NCBI GenBank assembly: GCA_963693365.1
Contig: CAVNZM010000016.1
Location: 310,001 to 374,000 of the forward strand
Source of the DNA: Amoebidium appalachense
Taxonomy: Eukaryota > Ichthyosporea
Direction: 5' to 3'
DNA: 64,000 nucleotides
The notes under the pieces are model-generated. The model was given only the letters and a program-made list of their open reading frames with translations. It was not told the origin of the DNA and made no database searches. Positions 50,279-63,723 of this stretch are shown here, piece after piece (position 1 is the stretch's first letter; each line of letters opens with the position of its first letter). The position numbers and the translations under genes were made by a program.

Positions 50279-50567
50279 TGTTGGAAGATGGTATCGTTAT
50301 CCAGTCCGATCGCATGAATCAGATCATGATCGGCTGGTGGCCTGCGAGATCTTAACCGATCTCGTAGCTCAGTTGGTAGAGCACTCGACCGGAGATAGAG
50401 GGGTCGCGGGTTCAAATCCCGTCGGGATCATCTTTTTCTCATCCTCTTCTCGCTGGGGTAAAAGCCAGCACGCCTTTACTGGCGTCATCACAACCATCGG
50501 CAGTGGTTAGGTTGTGATCTCAAGGCTAGCAAGATCGCTAGTCTCTGCACCAGGACAAAATCCAATA
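50279..50567 (+). mobile_element. 3' LTR of the tRNA-bearing TRIM
   Basis: 289 bp, offset +370 from the first LTR and identical as far as I can read, apart from the penultimate base (T for A). Confidence 0.9.
50358..50430 (+). tRNA. tRNA-like gene in the 3' LTR, second copy
   Basis: Base-for-base the same 73-nt cloverleaf as at 49988-50060, with the same A and B boxes and TCTTTTTC terminator (50431-50438). Being in the downstream LTR, a transcript from here could run only to its own terminator. Confidence 0.85.
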
Positions 50568-50572
50568 CTCGG

Positions 50573-53007
50573 CGCTGTCCCATTGGCTGACAGACGAGAC
50601 GAATCAGATTGCTGATCATTCCGGACGATGTGATTGGCTGGCTGATTTGACGAATCAGATGACTCCAAAAAATGATGAATTGCCGGTGCGGTCGACCAAT
50701 CAGATGGGACATCACGGAGGGGGTGCAGAATAGCAGCCTCGTCGAACTGCACGTCACGGCTGACGGTCATCTTGTGTGCTGCTGGAATCCAGACCTTGTA
50801 GCCCTTGATGTTAGGAGGGTAGCCCACGAAGATGCCCTTGACGGCACGAGGCGCCAGTTTCGGTGTATCCTGTTGATGGACGTAGCAGGGAGAGCCCCAG
50901 ACACGGAGCCGGCTGTAGTCGGGAGGAATGCCGGTCCACAGCAGGGCGGGAGACGATTGGCTGCCGGTGGCTCGCGACGGGAGCATGTTGCGTATAAAAG
51001 CCGCGGTCACAGCTGCCTCGGCCCAGAATCCCACCGGAAGGCCGGACTGCTGCAGGAGTGCCCGAACCATGTCGAGGAGGGTCCGGTTCAGTCGTTCGGC
51101 AGTCCCATTCTGTTGAGGAGAGCCGGTGGTAGTGATCTGATGGCGAATGCCATGCTCACGGTTGTAGTCCCCGAAGGCCGTGCCCATGTACTCGCCCCCC
51201 CGTCGGACTGAAACACCTGCATGGGAACACCGTGTTGGGTAACCGCCGCCTTGTGGTACGTCACATATGCAGCCAGTGTGTCCGACTTCTTGACGAGGGG
51301 CACGGCCGTGGTGTGGCCGGTGAATTCGTCGTGGAACGTCGCCAAGTACTGAGCACCACCGATCGCGGGAGGGAAGGGGCCGCTGATGTCGCTGTGAACC
51401 TTGGCTAGGACCCGGGGAGCTTGGCTAGTTGATTCGGAGAAGGCAACACGGTGGGCTTTGCCGAGGGCACAGGGCTCACACACACCCGGAGACTTGGCAC
51501 CGCCACCCACCAACAGGCCTGCAGACTTGATGACCGAGCGTACAGCGTCAATGCCAGCATGGCCCAGACGGTAGTGCCACGTGTTGAGGTCGGCAGTAAC
51601 CTTGAGGATACGCGGAGCAGTGGTGGTTTGGGCGTCCGGGGTTGTGTCCGCGGGCAGAAGAGACACCGCCATGTGGTACAGCTTGGTGCCGACAGCCGAG
51701 CCGGTGGCCAGAATTTGATCGCCGTAGCACAACTTAACGCCGCCGCGGGTGTCAAAGCGGGGTAAAACACCGTTGGTAGTTGCCGTGAACACACTGATGA
51801 GAGTGTCGGGGATGGAGGGCACGTAGAGTACATCCGTCAGCTGATGCACCGCAGTAACGCCGTCGATGGTGCTGGAAAAGAACACGTCGCCCACCCCAAG
51901 CACTGCACATGCACCCTTGTCGGCTACTTGGACCGTGGAGTAAGGCGCCGCACGCATGTTGATGAACACATCGGGCCGGGGGCACACATGGTCAGTGGCT
52001 CCAGAGTCGAGGAGCACCTTGTTGGTGCCACAGTCGTTGCTAGACATGAGGAAAGCCCGGGGAGCGGCAGCCCCCCCCTTGCACTGTGCCGTAGTGTGGG
52101 TAGTAGAGGCAGGGTGGTTGATGCAGGACCCAGGCGGGAGGGGACCACCCTTAGGTTTGCGGCCGTTGGCACGGTTGCCCCCCTTGCACATGGCGGTAGT
52201 GTGACTGGTAGACAGTGGGTGGTTGACGCAGGAACCCTTGGGGTAGGTGCTGGCACGGTTGTTGCCAGAGTTGCTGTGTTGGCCGTTGCCGTTGGGGCAC
52301 TGAGACTTGATGTGGCCTGGTTTGCCGCAGCCGTGGCAGATGACAGGTTGAGGAGCCCGTGTGGTGAAGGCGGCCGGCCCGGAGCTGGTAGTCACACGTG
52401 CACGTGGGTGGCTGGTCTCATATGCCCGTAGCTGTTGGAGGAGGCCCATCACGGTAGGCTTGGGTGTCATCTTGTAGGCAATTACAGGCATTTCGTAGTA
52501 AGGCACCTTGCCGAGGTCGTTGGTGAGCTTGGTCAGCACTTGAGCATCACCAATTTGTGTGCCGTAATCGGCCAGGCGTCGCACGTAGCCGCGGAGTTTC
52601 ATGGCGTATTTCGTCGCGGTGTCCGTAGGTTCAGGCGTAGAATTCATGTACAGCCCGATAAGGTCGTACTGATTGGCCTCAGATTGCTCCAGGTAGTGGG
52701 CAGATAGGGCCGACCATATCTCCGCAGGTGTGGTGGTGCGTGTTAACCCTAGGATACAACGCACGTCAACCGAGAGTGCTTGCCACAGGTAGGAACGGGC
52801 AGTGTCGACCTGTTCACGGGTAGCCGGGTGCTCCGTACTGGGCGCGATGGTGTGGAGAAGACCAGCACCAGAAAGCTGGACATACATGGTTTCGGCCCAT
52901 GTGTGGTAGTCCGTGCCTGAATCATTATCAATGCCAGTGAAGAGAGGGATGTCGACCTTGAACTTGATGGAATCATTACGTGAGGGGCCCATAACCCTGT
53001 TGGACAT
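50573..53007 (-). pseudogene. Element A gag, protease and integrase, one frameshift
   Basis: The minus-strand frame starts with ATG at 53007 (in the LTR end) or 52992 (in the primer site). Gag has a CCHC knuckle CHGCGKPGHIKSQC (about residue 224), then two tandem unusual motifs C-x2-H-x5-H-x4-C (about 257-276 and 290-309). Protease LLDSGATDHV is near 333. Pre-integrase HYRLGH...CEPCALGK and the integrase first Asp (HSDISGPF) follow. Second Asp FQSDGG is at about 51205, where the C run 51195-51201 is one base short and shifts the frame. The integrase Glu (AERLNRTL) and C-terminus continue in the frame 51187-50573 up to the TRIM target site. It is otherwise open, so it was recently active or has a homopolymer error. 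Confidence 0.9.
52985..52997 (-). promoter_or_regulatory. Primer-binding site of element A, complementary to initiator tRNA-Met anticodon arm
   Basis: Read minus, GGGTTATGGGCCC directly follows the LTR. Its complement GGGCCCATAACCC is the anticodon stem-loop of eukaryotic initiator tRNA-Met (CAU in the centre). Drosophila copia is primed from an internally cleaved initiator tRNA in the same way. The same 13 bases occur at 53620-53632. Confidence 0.85.
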
Positions 53008-53008
53008 T
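52998..53008 (-). mobile_element. Terminal 11 bp of element A 5' LTR, cut off by a TRIM insertion
   Basis: TGTTGGACATT, of which ACATT is the target duplication. The rest of this LTR lies at 54042-54796. Confidence 0.9.
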
Positions 53009-53412
53009 TGTTGGAAGTAGAGTCCGCTGTGACTAGGGTCGTCGTGGCGCGCTTGGGCGCTGACCCGTTTTTTACTGCTTTCAGTGTGTTAACTCCATGA
53101 CTGAACTCCATGACTTAACTCCATGACTTAACTCCATGACTGCACCTGGCAGAGACGTGGCTTATATACCCGTGGGGCAGCAGTCTGGAATGTAATCCGG
53201 ATGCCAGGTGCTAATCGGATTGGTTACTTTCATTTAGAGATCTCTGGGACCAGTGAACCAATCGTTTGCAGTCAAAACACAATTGGCAACATTCCTCAAC
53301 TATGCAGATGTGCATGTGGTGATCGAGTGTCAGCGTGTGTCTGTGTACACGGAACCAATTGTAAAGCTAACATACACATATTGTGGAGTGAGCGTAAGTC
53401 TGCACTCCAACA
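53009..53412 (-). mobile_element. 3' LTR of TRIM-B
   Basis: 404 bp. It has a direct triplication of AACTCCATGACT near 53092-53140 and a TATATA box near 53163. Confidence 0.9.
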
Positions 53413-53632
53413 CCCCTACCCAATTGGAGAAGTGTACACACCACTAGAGAAGAGAGAGTGAGTGTGGCTGCTTGCAGGGTAGACCGGGGTGTGCATTCCA
53501 CTGTGGTGCGTGCCCCGCCAATGAAGTGGAATACTTGACGTTGATGTCGCAGGCTGCTGCGGATGGAGTTTGTGGAAGCGAAAGTCTCTAATGAAGTTAG
53601 AGGCCGCGGTGTCGTGTCTGGGCCCATAACCC
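53413..53632 (-). other. Internal region of TRIM-B
   Basis: 220 bp with primer site at one end and polypurine tract at the other. A frame opening at the ATG in the primer site reads about 70 codons through it, by analogy with the element A gag start, but shows no recognisable domain. Confidence 0.7.
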
Positions 53633-54036
53633 TGTTGGAAGTAGAGTCCGCTGTGACTAGGGTCGTCGTGGCGCGCTTGGGCGCTGACCCGTTTTTTACT
53701 GCTTTCAGTGTGTTAACTCCATGACTGAACTCCATGACTTAACTCCATGACTTAACTCCATGACTGCACCTGGCAGAGACGTGGCTTATATACCCGTGGG
53801 GCAGCAGTCTGGAATGTAATCCGGATGCCAGGTGCTAATCGGATTGGTTACTTTCATTTAGAGATCTCTGGGACCAGTGAACCAATCGTTTGCAGTCAAA
53901 ACACAATTGGCAACATTCCTCAACTATGCAGATGTGCATGTGGTGATCGAGTGTCAGCGTGTGTCTGTGTACACGGAACCAATTGTAAAGCTAACATACA
54001 CATATTGTGGAGTGAGCGTAAGTCTGCACTCCAACA
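53633..54036 (-). mobile_element. 5' LTR of TRIM-B
   Basis: 404 bp, matching 53009-53412 closely, including the AACTCCATGACT repeats. Confidence 0.9.
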
Positions 54037-54041
54037 ACATT

Positions 54042-54796
54042 GTGTTCATAGAAGCTAGTTCTAGTGCACGTTGTTCCTTCTGTAAGTCAGAAATGATTGC
54101 ATCTTGTGAGGCCAACCTCTGCTCCAGTAGTTGGACTAGTTGCTGCAACTGTAAGTTGTCAGACATAGTGTCGTGTATGATGGGTAACTAGTCTATGTGT
54201 TTTGTGCACTGGAAACGACAGTAGAAAAGTGTAAATCAAACGTTCTGCTTCCCATGTTTGTGACATGGGAGGCACTGCTTTATATAGTCGTTGGCCACCT
54301 CATGGTGGCCTCGTGTGCACCCTGGTGGTGGGCCATGTACAGCATGGCCGAAAAGAGAGCACAATGAAAACAAGTCGTTAAAGATATAAAAGTTAACTGT
54401 GCACGTTGAGTGGCTAGTTAACTTGCACTAAAGCACACAAATAAACGTGTTTAACACACCAATTGCAGTTAAACGTAAATCTTGCTTCACACAACTAAAA
54501 ATATTCTGAGAATATCCGGGAATAAAGCACACTACCACTCTAAGAATAGAATCCTGTGGCAAATATAGACATGACATCATCTGAACCGGGAATAGCCGAA
54601 AAGAGAGCACAATTAGCACGTTGCTAGTGAAGCTCGTCATTGGTACAGTTTTGGCTCAAACATATAACTACCATATATGAATATGACCGTAAACAAAAGC
54701 TCTATGCACTCGAGTGAGTGTTGAAACAGTTATTCAATTGCTCAGAAACTTTCTCTAACAGACATTGCTAGCCGGGAGTACCAGTGTACTCCAACA
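54042..54796 (-). mobile_element. Main part of element A 5' LTR
   Basis: 755 bp matching 40473-41227. It ends CCAACA next to TG and the CCAAC target repeat. Gypsy coding sequence resumes after it. Confidence 0.9.
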
Positions 54797-57700
54797 TGCC
54801 AACCCGGTGTTTATTCTAACCACACCGGAGGGGGTTTCTGTGCCATTGTTTCCGGGAGGGGGGGGACACACACGAGTAAAGGGGGAAGGGGGGGGAAGGC
54901 ACAGACACGTAGAAACACACCACCACAACAACATACGACGGTTGCAGACACACCTACACCCACACACACACCCACACATACACCAAACACACACACACCA
55001 CCCACCCACACACCACACACACACACTCCACCACCACCCACATCACATACACACCCCACCCCACCCGTGCAGGCACCACAGGTAGGTATGTTGCACGTAG
55101 GTATCGAGGGTGTGAGTCTTCGTGGGCATGGATTGGGTGTGAGTGATGATGTGTTGCTTGAATTGGAGGAGGATTTAGTTGGTTTTAGCCGGCATTATAT
55201 AGACGTATGGTTAGCTGATGGTAAGTTGAAGGCTGTTGCTTTGCTCGATGGAGGGGCTCAGGTTAATTGTGTGCATGCTTCGTTTATTCGTCGTTTTAAT
55301 CAGGCCGGGGGGGAAATTCCTATTTTAGATGCTTCTAGCACAGCCTTAGGTAGTGCTAATAATAGTAGTATGTCTGTGGAAGGTGTTTGTGTGTTGCCGT
55401 GTGAGATAGGTGGCCAGGCTATGCATGTTGCTTGTTATGTGGTTAAGGATTTAGCTCAAAGTGTTTTGTTGGGAGCCCCATTTTTCCGTAGACATGTGAA
55501 TGCTTTGTTTGAACGTACGAATGTTTTAGAATTGCAGTCCGGCGTTAAAATTAAAACCCATGATGGGCTCGACGGTTATCAGTCTGGTGCTAGAACAGTA
55601 GCTGAAGTAGTAATCGAGCCTTATCAGTGCCAAACGGTACGTGTCCGGGCCGGCAATCATGTTAGGATAGGGGATTTAGGGGTTTTTACTCCGAAAACCC
55701 CATTTCAGGAGGTGGCCCAATGGACCCTTAGTAGGGTATGGCCGGATAAGACAATAGAAATAGAATTAGTGAATCCGGGCATCGAGCCTATAGTGATTAG
55801 GTCAGGTGTTTCCGTCGGTAGTTTCACTAATGAGATTGGTAGTATAGAGGTCTCTCTTATTACCCAAAAGGAGGATGCCGGCTCGAAGGGTGACTCAGGA
55901 GGAGGGGGAACAACTTTATTTAACGTTAGCCACCAAAATGTCACCCGACACGATGGGGGGGGGGACCGGGACAGCACCGGTCCCACTCCCCCGACCCCCA
56001 AGAGGAAGGAGGGTCACCCCGGGTGTGAGAATGTGCAGGCAGGGGGGGAGGGTGTTGGTCTAACCCGTGGATCTGACGGGTTAACCAACACCGTGGGGGG
56101 CAGGGTGGCCACAGACCTGGCCCCCCACATACATGCACTAACTCATCAGGAATTGCCCGGGGGCATGGGTGTGCCGGGGGGAGGGGGGGGTGCTAAGGGT
56201 GACCGCCTATATCCGGAGGTACCTCAATCTCACCCCGAGCAGCACCGATGTAATACAGGAGGTGAAATGTTAAGTGGCACTCCGGTGAATAAGGATGCAT
56301 CCACTTGTGATGGGGGTAAACCGGAGTTAGTATTGCCGTTTGGTATGAAGGAGGGGGATTGGACGGTAGAACAGAAAAAATTGCTAGCTAAGTTATTTGA
56401 TAGGACTCGGTTTGCATTTCTGGCCGATGATAACGAAGTAGGCTTCGTTAAAGGGTTTGAAATGCAGATCGACACAGGTGATAATAGGCCGGTAGTGATG
56501 CCTAGCTATAGAATGGAGCAGTATAAATTGTCGGATGCGCTAATAATAGTGAGTGATATGTTAAAAAAGGGTCATGTGGAGCATAGTTCGAGTCCGTGGA
56601 GAAGTCCGGTGCTATTGGTTAAGAAGCCCGACGGGTCTTGGCGTCTAGTGAACGATTACAGGGCTCTGAATCGGATCACTAAGGCAGACCAATGGCCTCT
56701 CCCTAACATAGACGAGCAGCTTTCACAGCTGCACGGCTATACTCACTTTGCTAAACTTGATTTAAAAGCAGCTTTTAAATTTGGCAGATAAGGTTGGAGG
56801 AGAGCAGCAAGGAGAAGACTGCCTTTGCACTGGGTGACCAGCTGTTCCAGTACAAGGTGGTGCCGATGGGTTTGCTCTCCTCTCCAGCTATGTTGTGCCG
56901 GGTAATGTATAAAATTCTCCACCCTCATTTGGATGTATGCCACCCTTATTTGGATGATGTTTTAATTAAAGGTAGGTCATTTGAGGAGCTAGTTAATAAT
57001 TGTGAAAAAGTATTTTTAGCTTTGGGTGAGTCTGGTCTTCGCATTAGCGGTAGCAAGACTGTGATTGGTGTGCCGGAGGTTAAGTTTTTAGGTCATATTG
57101 TGTCTAGTAATGGTCTTTCCCCTGATCCGGAGAAAATCCGGGCCATAGTTGAGTGGCCCCGTCTTCAGACTGTCACTCAACTAAGGCAATTTTTAGGTTT
57201 AACTAATTATCTTCGTCGTTATATTAAGGATTATAGTATGCTTGCTTTGCCGTTAACTAGTCAGACGGGGGGGGAGAAGAAGAATAGAATAGATTGGAAT
57301 GTTGATGCTGTTTCTGCTTTCGAAAAGCTTAAGTTAGCTTTGCAGTCTTCGAGTATGCTTGTTCATCCTGATTTTTCGGCCGGGGGGGGGATGTTTAAAG
57401 TTCGGTGTGATGCAAGTAAGGTTGCTGAGGGGGCCGTGTTATATCAAGTGCAGGAGGGGCAGGATAGAGTGATTGCTTATGCTAGTCGTTCATTTAGTAA
57501 AAGTGAACGTAGATATAGCAATCCGGAGAGAGAGTCCCATGCTATCTTTTGGGCAGTCTCACAGGCATGGAGGTATATACTCGCAGGCAGGACGTTTGAG
57601 GTCTACACCGACCACAGGCCCTGCCTAGCCATGGCCGGCACCACTCGTCTGGTCAACGAGAGGATGCAGAAGTGGGCCGCGGCTCTCGGTGAGTTCTCCT

Positions 57701-58664
57701 ATAAATTGTTTTATGCCAAGGGTGAAACAATGGTTGACTGTGATGCTCTCTCTCGTGCTGCTTATATTTTGTTTGAAGAAGAGAAGGAGGGGGAGGGGGG
57801 GGCTAGTGAGAGACGGGGGGGGGAGGGGGGGAAGGGGGGGGAGAGTGAGCAGAAAGGAATAGATGCTGTGTCTGTTGATGTGTCTTCTTGGGCTCCGGGG
57901 TTGCTTGCTTATAAGTGTAGGGGAGGGGGGGGGAGGTATTTGTCAGTGTCTGAGGTCGGGACCGAGCCTCATGGCTCGGCCCCCGCCTTAGCACCTACGG
58001 CTTTGATCTTAGCTCAGGAGGAAGATGTGTTGATTGGTCTGGTTAAGAATTATTTAAATGGGCCGGTTGATTCGATTAAATTTAAAAATAAAAGGCAGAT
58101 GATTAAGGTAGCTAAGTTAGCAAAAATGTGTCAGGTAGAGCAGGATTTAGTTTATCATTGTTCTGGGCCAGACGGACACCGAGTTTGGGTCCCGACGGCA
58201 CTTGTGCCTGAGGTTTTGCATATGGTGCATGAGCATCCCATGGCTGGTCATTTAGGTGTAAATAGGACGTTGCTTCGTGTTAATCGTTCGTATTTTTGGC
58301 CGGGTATGAGTAGGGAGGTGAGGGATTATGTGTTGTCATGCATGCATTGTCAGGAAAGGAATGAGAGTCCCCACTCTCGTTCCCGCCCGTCGTTTATTAG
58401 GGATTTTAATGTTCGTATGTTTGAAAGGGTAGCAGTGGATGTGGTCGGTCCTTTTAATTCTACGGTTGAGGGTAACACTGTTCTTGTTACCGTCACCGAT
58501 GTGGCCACTCGTTGGGTTGAAGTTTTTCCTCTCCCCACTGCTAATGCCGTTTTGTTTGCTCGTATTTTTGTGGATGAAATTTGTCTTAGGTTTGGTTGTC
58601 CTCGTGTTTTGTTAACGGATAGGAGTCGTGTGTTTTTAAATCAGTTGGTGTCGGAGGTGTGTAA
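54797..58664 (+). pseudogene. gypsy protease, reverse transcriptase, RNase H and integrase N-terminal part
   Basis: After a CA-rich stretch (about 54955-55070) the frame reads protease (ALLDGGAQVN, Asp at 55247; Gly replaces the usual Ser or Thr after Asp), a Gly-rich spacer and RT (SPVLLVKKPDGSWRLVNDYRALN, KLDLKAAF). Five extra bases, AAATT (56777-56781), break RT before the expected Trp-Gln-Ile. The frame from 56794 continues RT with YLDD (56947-56958), RNase H (KVRCDASKVAEG, YTDHRPC, DCDALSRAA), then integrase HHCC (HPMAGH...CMHCQE) and the first two catalytic Asp (AVDVVGP, LLTDRS). It is cut at 58664 by a DNA transposon; the rest is at 61719. Confidence 0.9.
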
Positions 58665-61718
<3,054 letters not shown>

Positions 61719-62858
61719 TAAAATTTTAAGGGTAGCTCATATCACTACGTCTGCATATCACCCTCAAGCAAATGCCATCTCTGAACGTGTGCATGCAGTG
61801 TTTCAGAAGTCCTTTGGCAAAATGGTGGATGTGGAGGCTAATGATTGGGATCAGATGTCTAGGTTTATTGCTCATTCATATAAGTCTACCCCTCATGCTG
61901 TGACTGGTTTTCCTCCGTTTTATTTGGTCTATGGGCAGGACGCTATTAGTTTGTTAGATACGGCACTTTTGCCGATGGGGGGGGGGCTGACCGACTAACT
62001 TATCCCCACTGGACTGAGTTCCGGGAGCAGCTACTAACCCGGGCCCGGGCTGCACGTGATGCAGCTCTGGCCCGTACACAGCAGGCACAGACACGTGCAG
62101 ACGTGTCCACACGTCCGTTACGTGAATTTGCTGAGGGTACTTTAGTTTTAATTAGGGATCATACTAGGAAAAAGAGATATAAGCAGGAGCAGGAAGGTAA
62201 GGGTGAAGGTGAAGGTCTTCGTAAGTATGGTAAGAAATGGTTGCCTCTTTTCATTGGCCCGTATAAAATAGTGGCTAGGTTAGGTCCGACGGAATATAAG
62301 GTGCAGAGGTTAGATAATGAGAGTGATGTTAGATTTTATAATGTAGATGATATAAAGGAATATTATGATAGGTCCCTTAGGGTTAAACGGCCGGAGGGCC
62401 GTCGAGTGTTAGATGCATTCACCCCCGACTATGACGGGTCGGTGGATGTATCGGAGGCTGCAGTGGATAAAATTATGGATAAAAAGGTTATCGAAGGTAA
62501 GGAAGGTAAGGTAAATTATTATTTAATTCGTTTTGAGGGAGGTTATCAGGAAGATCAGTGGTTGCCTGAGTTTCATTTGGATTGCCCGTTTTCTATTCGT
62601 GCTTATGAGGCTAGATTAGTGCAGAGGGAGTTGCCTAGTGCTCCCTCTAGGCCAAAGAGAGTTATTCCTCAGTTTAATCGTGGTGTGAAGAAGTCGGTGG
62701 GGGAGGGGGCCGGGGGGGGGAGTGATGCAAATACACGTAGACACACGGGGGGAGGGGGAGGGGGGGAGGAGACAGAGGAGGAGTGTGAACGTAGTCGTAG
62801 GAATTTAATTTATTATCATAGGTGTCTCCGTAGGTATCAAGCTTATGGTGTAGATTGA
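61719..62858 (+). pseudogene. gypsy integrase C-terminus with chromodomain
   Basis: Resumes the integrase with TTSAYHPQANAISERVHAVFQ, where the Glu of SER is the third catalytic residue. The frame breaks at the G run near 61977-61987 (GGGLTD then stop) and continues from about 61990 to the stop at 62856-62858. The second part has the GPY/F-like motif PLFIGPYKIVARLGPTEYKVQ and a chromodomain (about 62465-62600: VDKIMDKK...NYYLIRFEGGYQEDQWLPEFHL), then a basic Gly-rich tail. Chromodomain integrases direct insertion toward modified chromatin in chromoviruses. No envelope-like ORF follows. Confidence 0.9.
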
Positions 62859-62991
62859 TTTATTATTTTTCTTCGTAATTTATTTAATTTAATTTTTTTT
62901 AGGAGACTGATTAGTCTATGTCTTTTTAGGGGGTGTTAGATGTAATGTGACTGAGGTGGGACTCAGCTTTTCCGGGGGCCGGGGGGGGAGT
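62859..62991 (+). other. 3' untranslated region and polypurine tract of the gypsy element
   Basis: Ends CCGGGGGCCGGGGGGGGAGT directly before the LTR, a good polypurine tract. Confidence 0.75.
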
Positions 62992-63042
62992 TGACATATA
63001 CTAATCCGTCTCAGCAGATTAGCCTAAGTCTACGATCGAGAT

Positions 63043-63085
<43 letters not shown>

Positions 63086-63723
63086 GGCCCGGGTCCACAG
63101 ATCATCAAGATCAAGTCCGGGGCCTCAAGATAGCTGTACAGCTGCGTGCATCTTGCCTCTGCCGGCGCAGGGCATTGGACCACGTCAGCCGGGACAGCCG
63201 ACCAATAGAATTCTAATTAGTGTGTAGGATAGATCGTAGGAGGACTTAGGAATGTGATTGTTCGGGCAGAAGCCCTTTTGTAAGTATTGGCAAGGTTTGA
63301 TAGTGTATGTTGCCAAACGTATTTATATAATTAGATGTAGAGGAAAGGGGGGGAGGGAGGGGGGGGAGGATAGTATGAAATGTAGATTTAGACTCTGCGG
63401 TGCCACTAGGGGGAGGGTGAGGGGTGAGACATGGATAAATATATTAGTTGAGTAGATCGACTTAGCTCGTGCAGGCGCACGATAAAAGTAGATCGGAATG
63501 TTTGGAATGTGGCATCGTAGGGGGCCAGGTGATGATGATCTTTGAGGGCACGGCCTTGATGGCCTCAGTTGTAACTTAGTCTCATTCCGTACGGATCTAA
63601 GTTTGCCCGTCGGAGCCTGGTCTGAATAAACTTTACCGTTTTTCCGTACACGTTCGTTCCTTTTCGTGTGTGTACACTTAGTAGAGTGCCGCGTCTCTAG
63701 TACATATACATTAGGATACGACA
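62992..63723 (+). mobile_element. 3' LTR of the gypsy element
   Basis: 732 bp. Its G run (about 63044-63084) is about 20 bases longer than in the 5' LTR. Otherwise only a few substitutions, such as GCATCTTGC for GTATCTTGC. TSD GTATG follows. Confidence 0.92.

Larger units (their letters stand above)
49909..50567 (+). mobile_element. Miniature LTR retrotransposon (TRIM) with a tRNA gene in each LTR
   Basis: 659 bp: LTR 49909-50197 (289 bp), internal 50198-50278 (81 bp), LTR 50279-50567 (289 bp). TSD CTCGG lies at 49904-49908 and 50568-50572; removing one TSD plus the element rejoins the element A reading frame exactly. LTR ends are TGTTGGA and TCCAA(A/T)A. TGGTAGCA directly follows the first LTR (its 8 bases match the 3' end of initiator tRNA-Met), and GAGTGGGGA directly precedes the second LTR. 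It has no coding capacity, so it would rely on proteins of other elements. The LTR copies differ only near the last base, so insertion is recent. Confidence 0.93.
53009..54036 (-). mobile_element. Second miniature LTR element (TRIM-B) inside the element A LTR
   Basis: 1028 bp: two 404-bp LTRs (53009-53412 and 53633-54036) and a 220-bp internal region. TSD ACATT lies at 53004-53008 and 54037-54041. Read minus, GGGTTATGGGCCC (53620-53632) is the primer site and GGGTAGGGG (ending at 53413) the polypurine tract. LTRs start TGTTGGAGTGCAG and end CTTCCAACA in the element's orientation. No full ORF. It shares its primer site and LTR tips with element A, but LTR bodies differ, so it is a separate non-autonomous family perhaps mobilised by element A-like proteins. 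Confidence 0.92.
40462..54796 (-). mobile_element. copia retrotransposon (element A), minus strand, carrying three insertions
   Basis: LTRs are 766 bp: 40462-41227 is the 3' LTR, and the 5' LTR is split into 52998-53008 plus 54042-54796 by a miniature element. CCAAC precedes the left end (40457-40461) and recurs at 54799-54803, with two extra bases (TG) between LTR and repeat. The polypurine tract, read minus, is TTGAGTAGGGG before the 3' LTR. The primer site at 52985-52997 matches the anticodon arm of initiator tRNA-Met. LTR copies look almost identical. Confidence 0.92.

Noticed and set aside
49988-50430. A tandem pair of ordinary nuclear tRNA genes
   Set aside because: The identity extends over 289 bp, with TGTTGGA ends, primer site, polypurine tract and a TSD, and the unit interrupts a reading frame, so it is a retroelement and not a tRNA cluster.
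53002-54036. Tandem LTRs produced by unequal recombination of element A
   Set aside because: The inner LTRs (404 bp) differ in sequence from the 766-bp LTR and are bounded by their own ACATT duplication, so it is a separate insertion.
62103-62858. Envelope-like third ORF of the gypsy element
   Set aside because: The frame contains integrase C-terminal motifs and a chromodomain, and no signal peptide or transmembrane segment.
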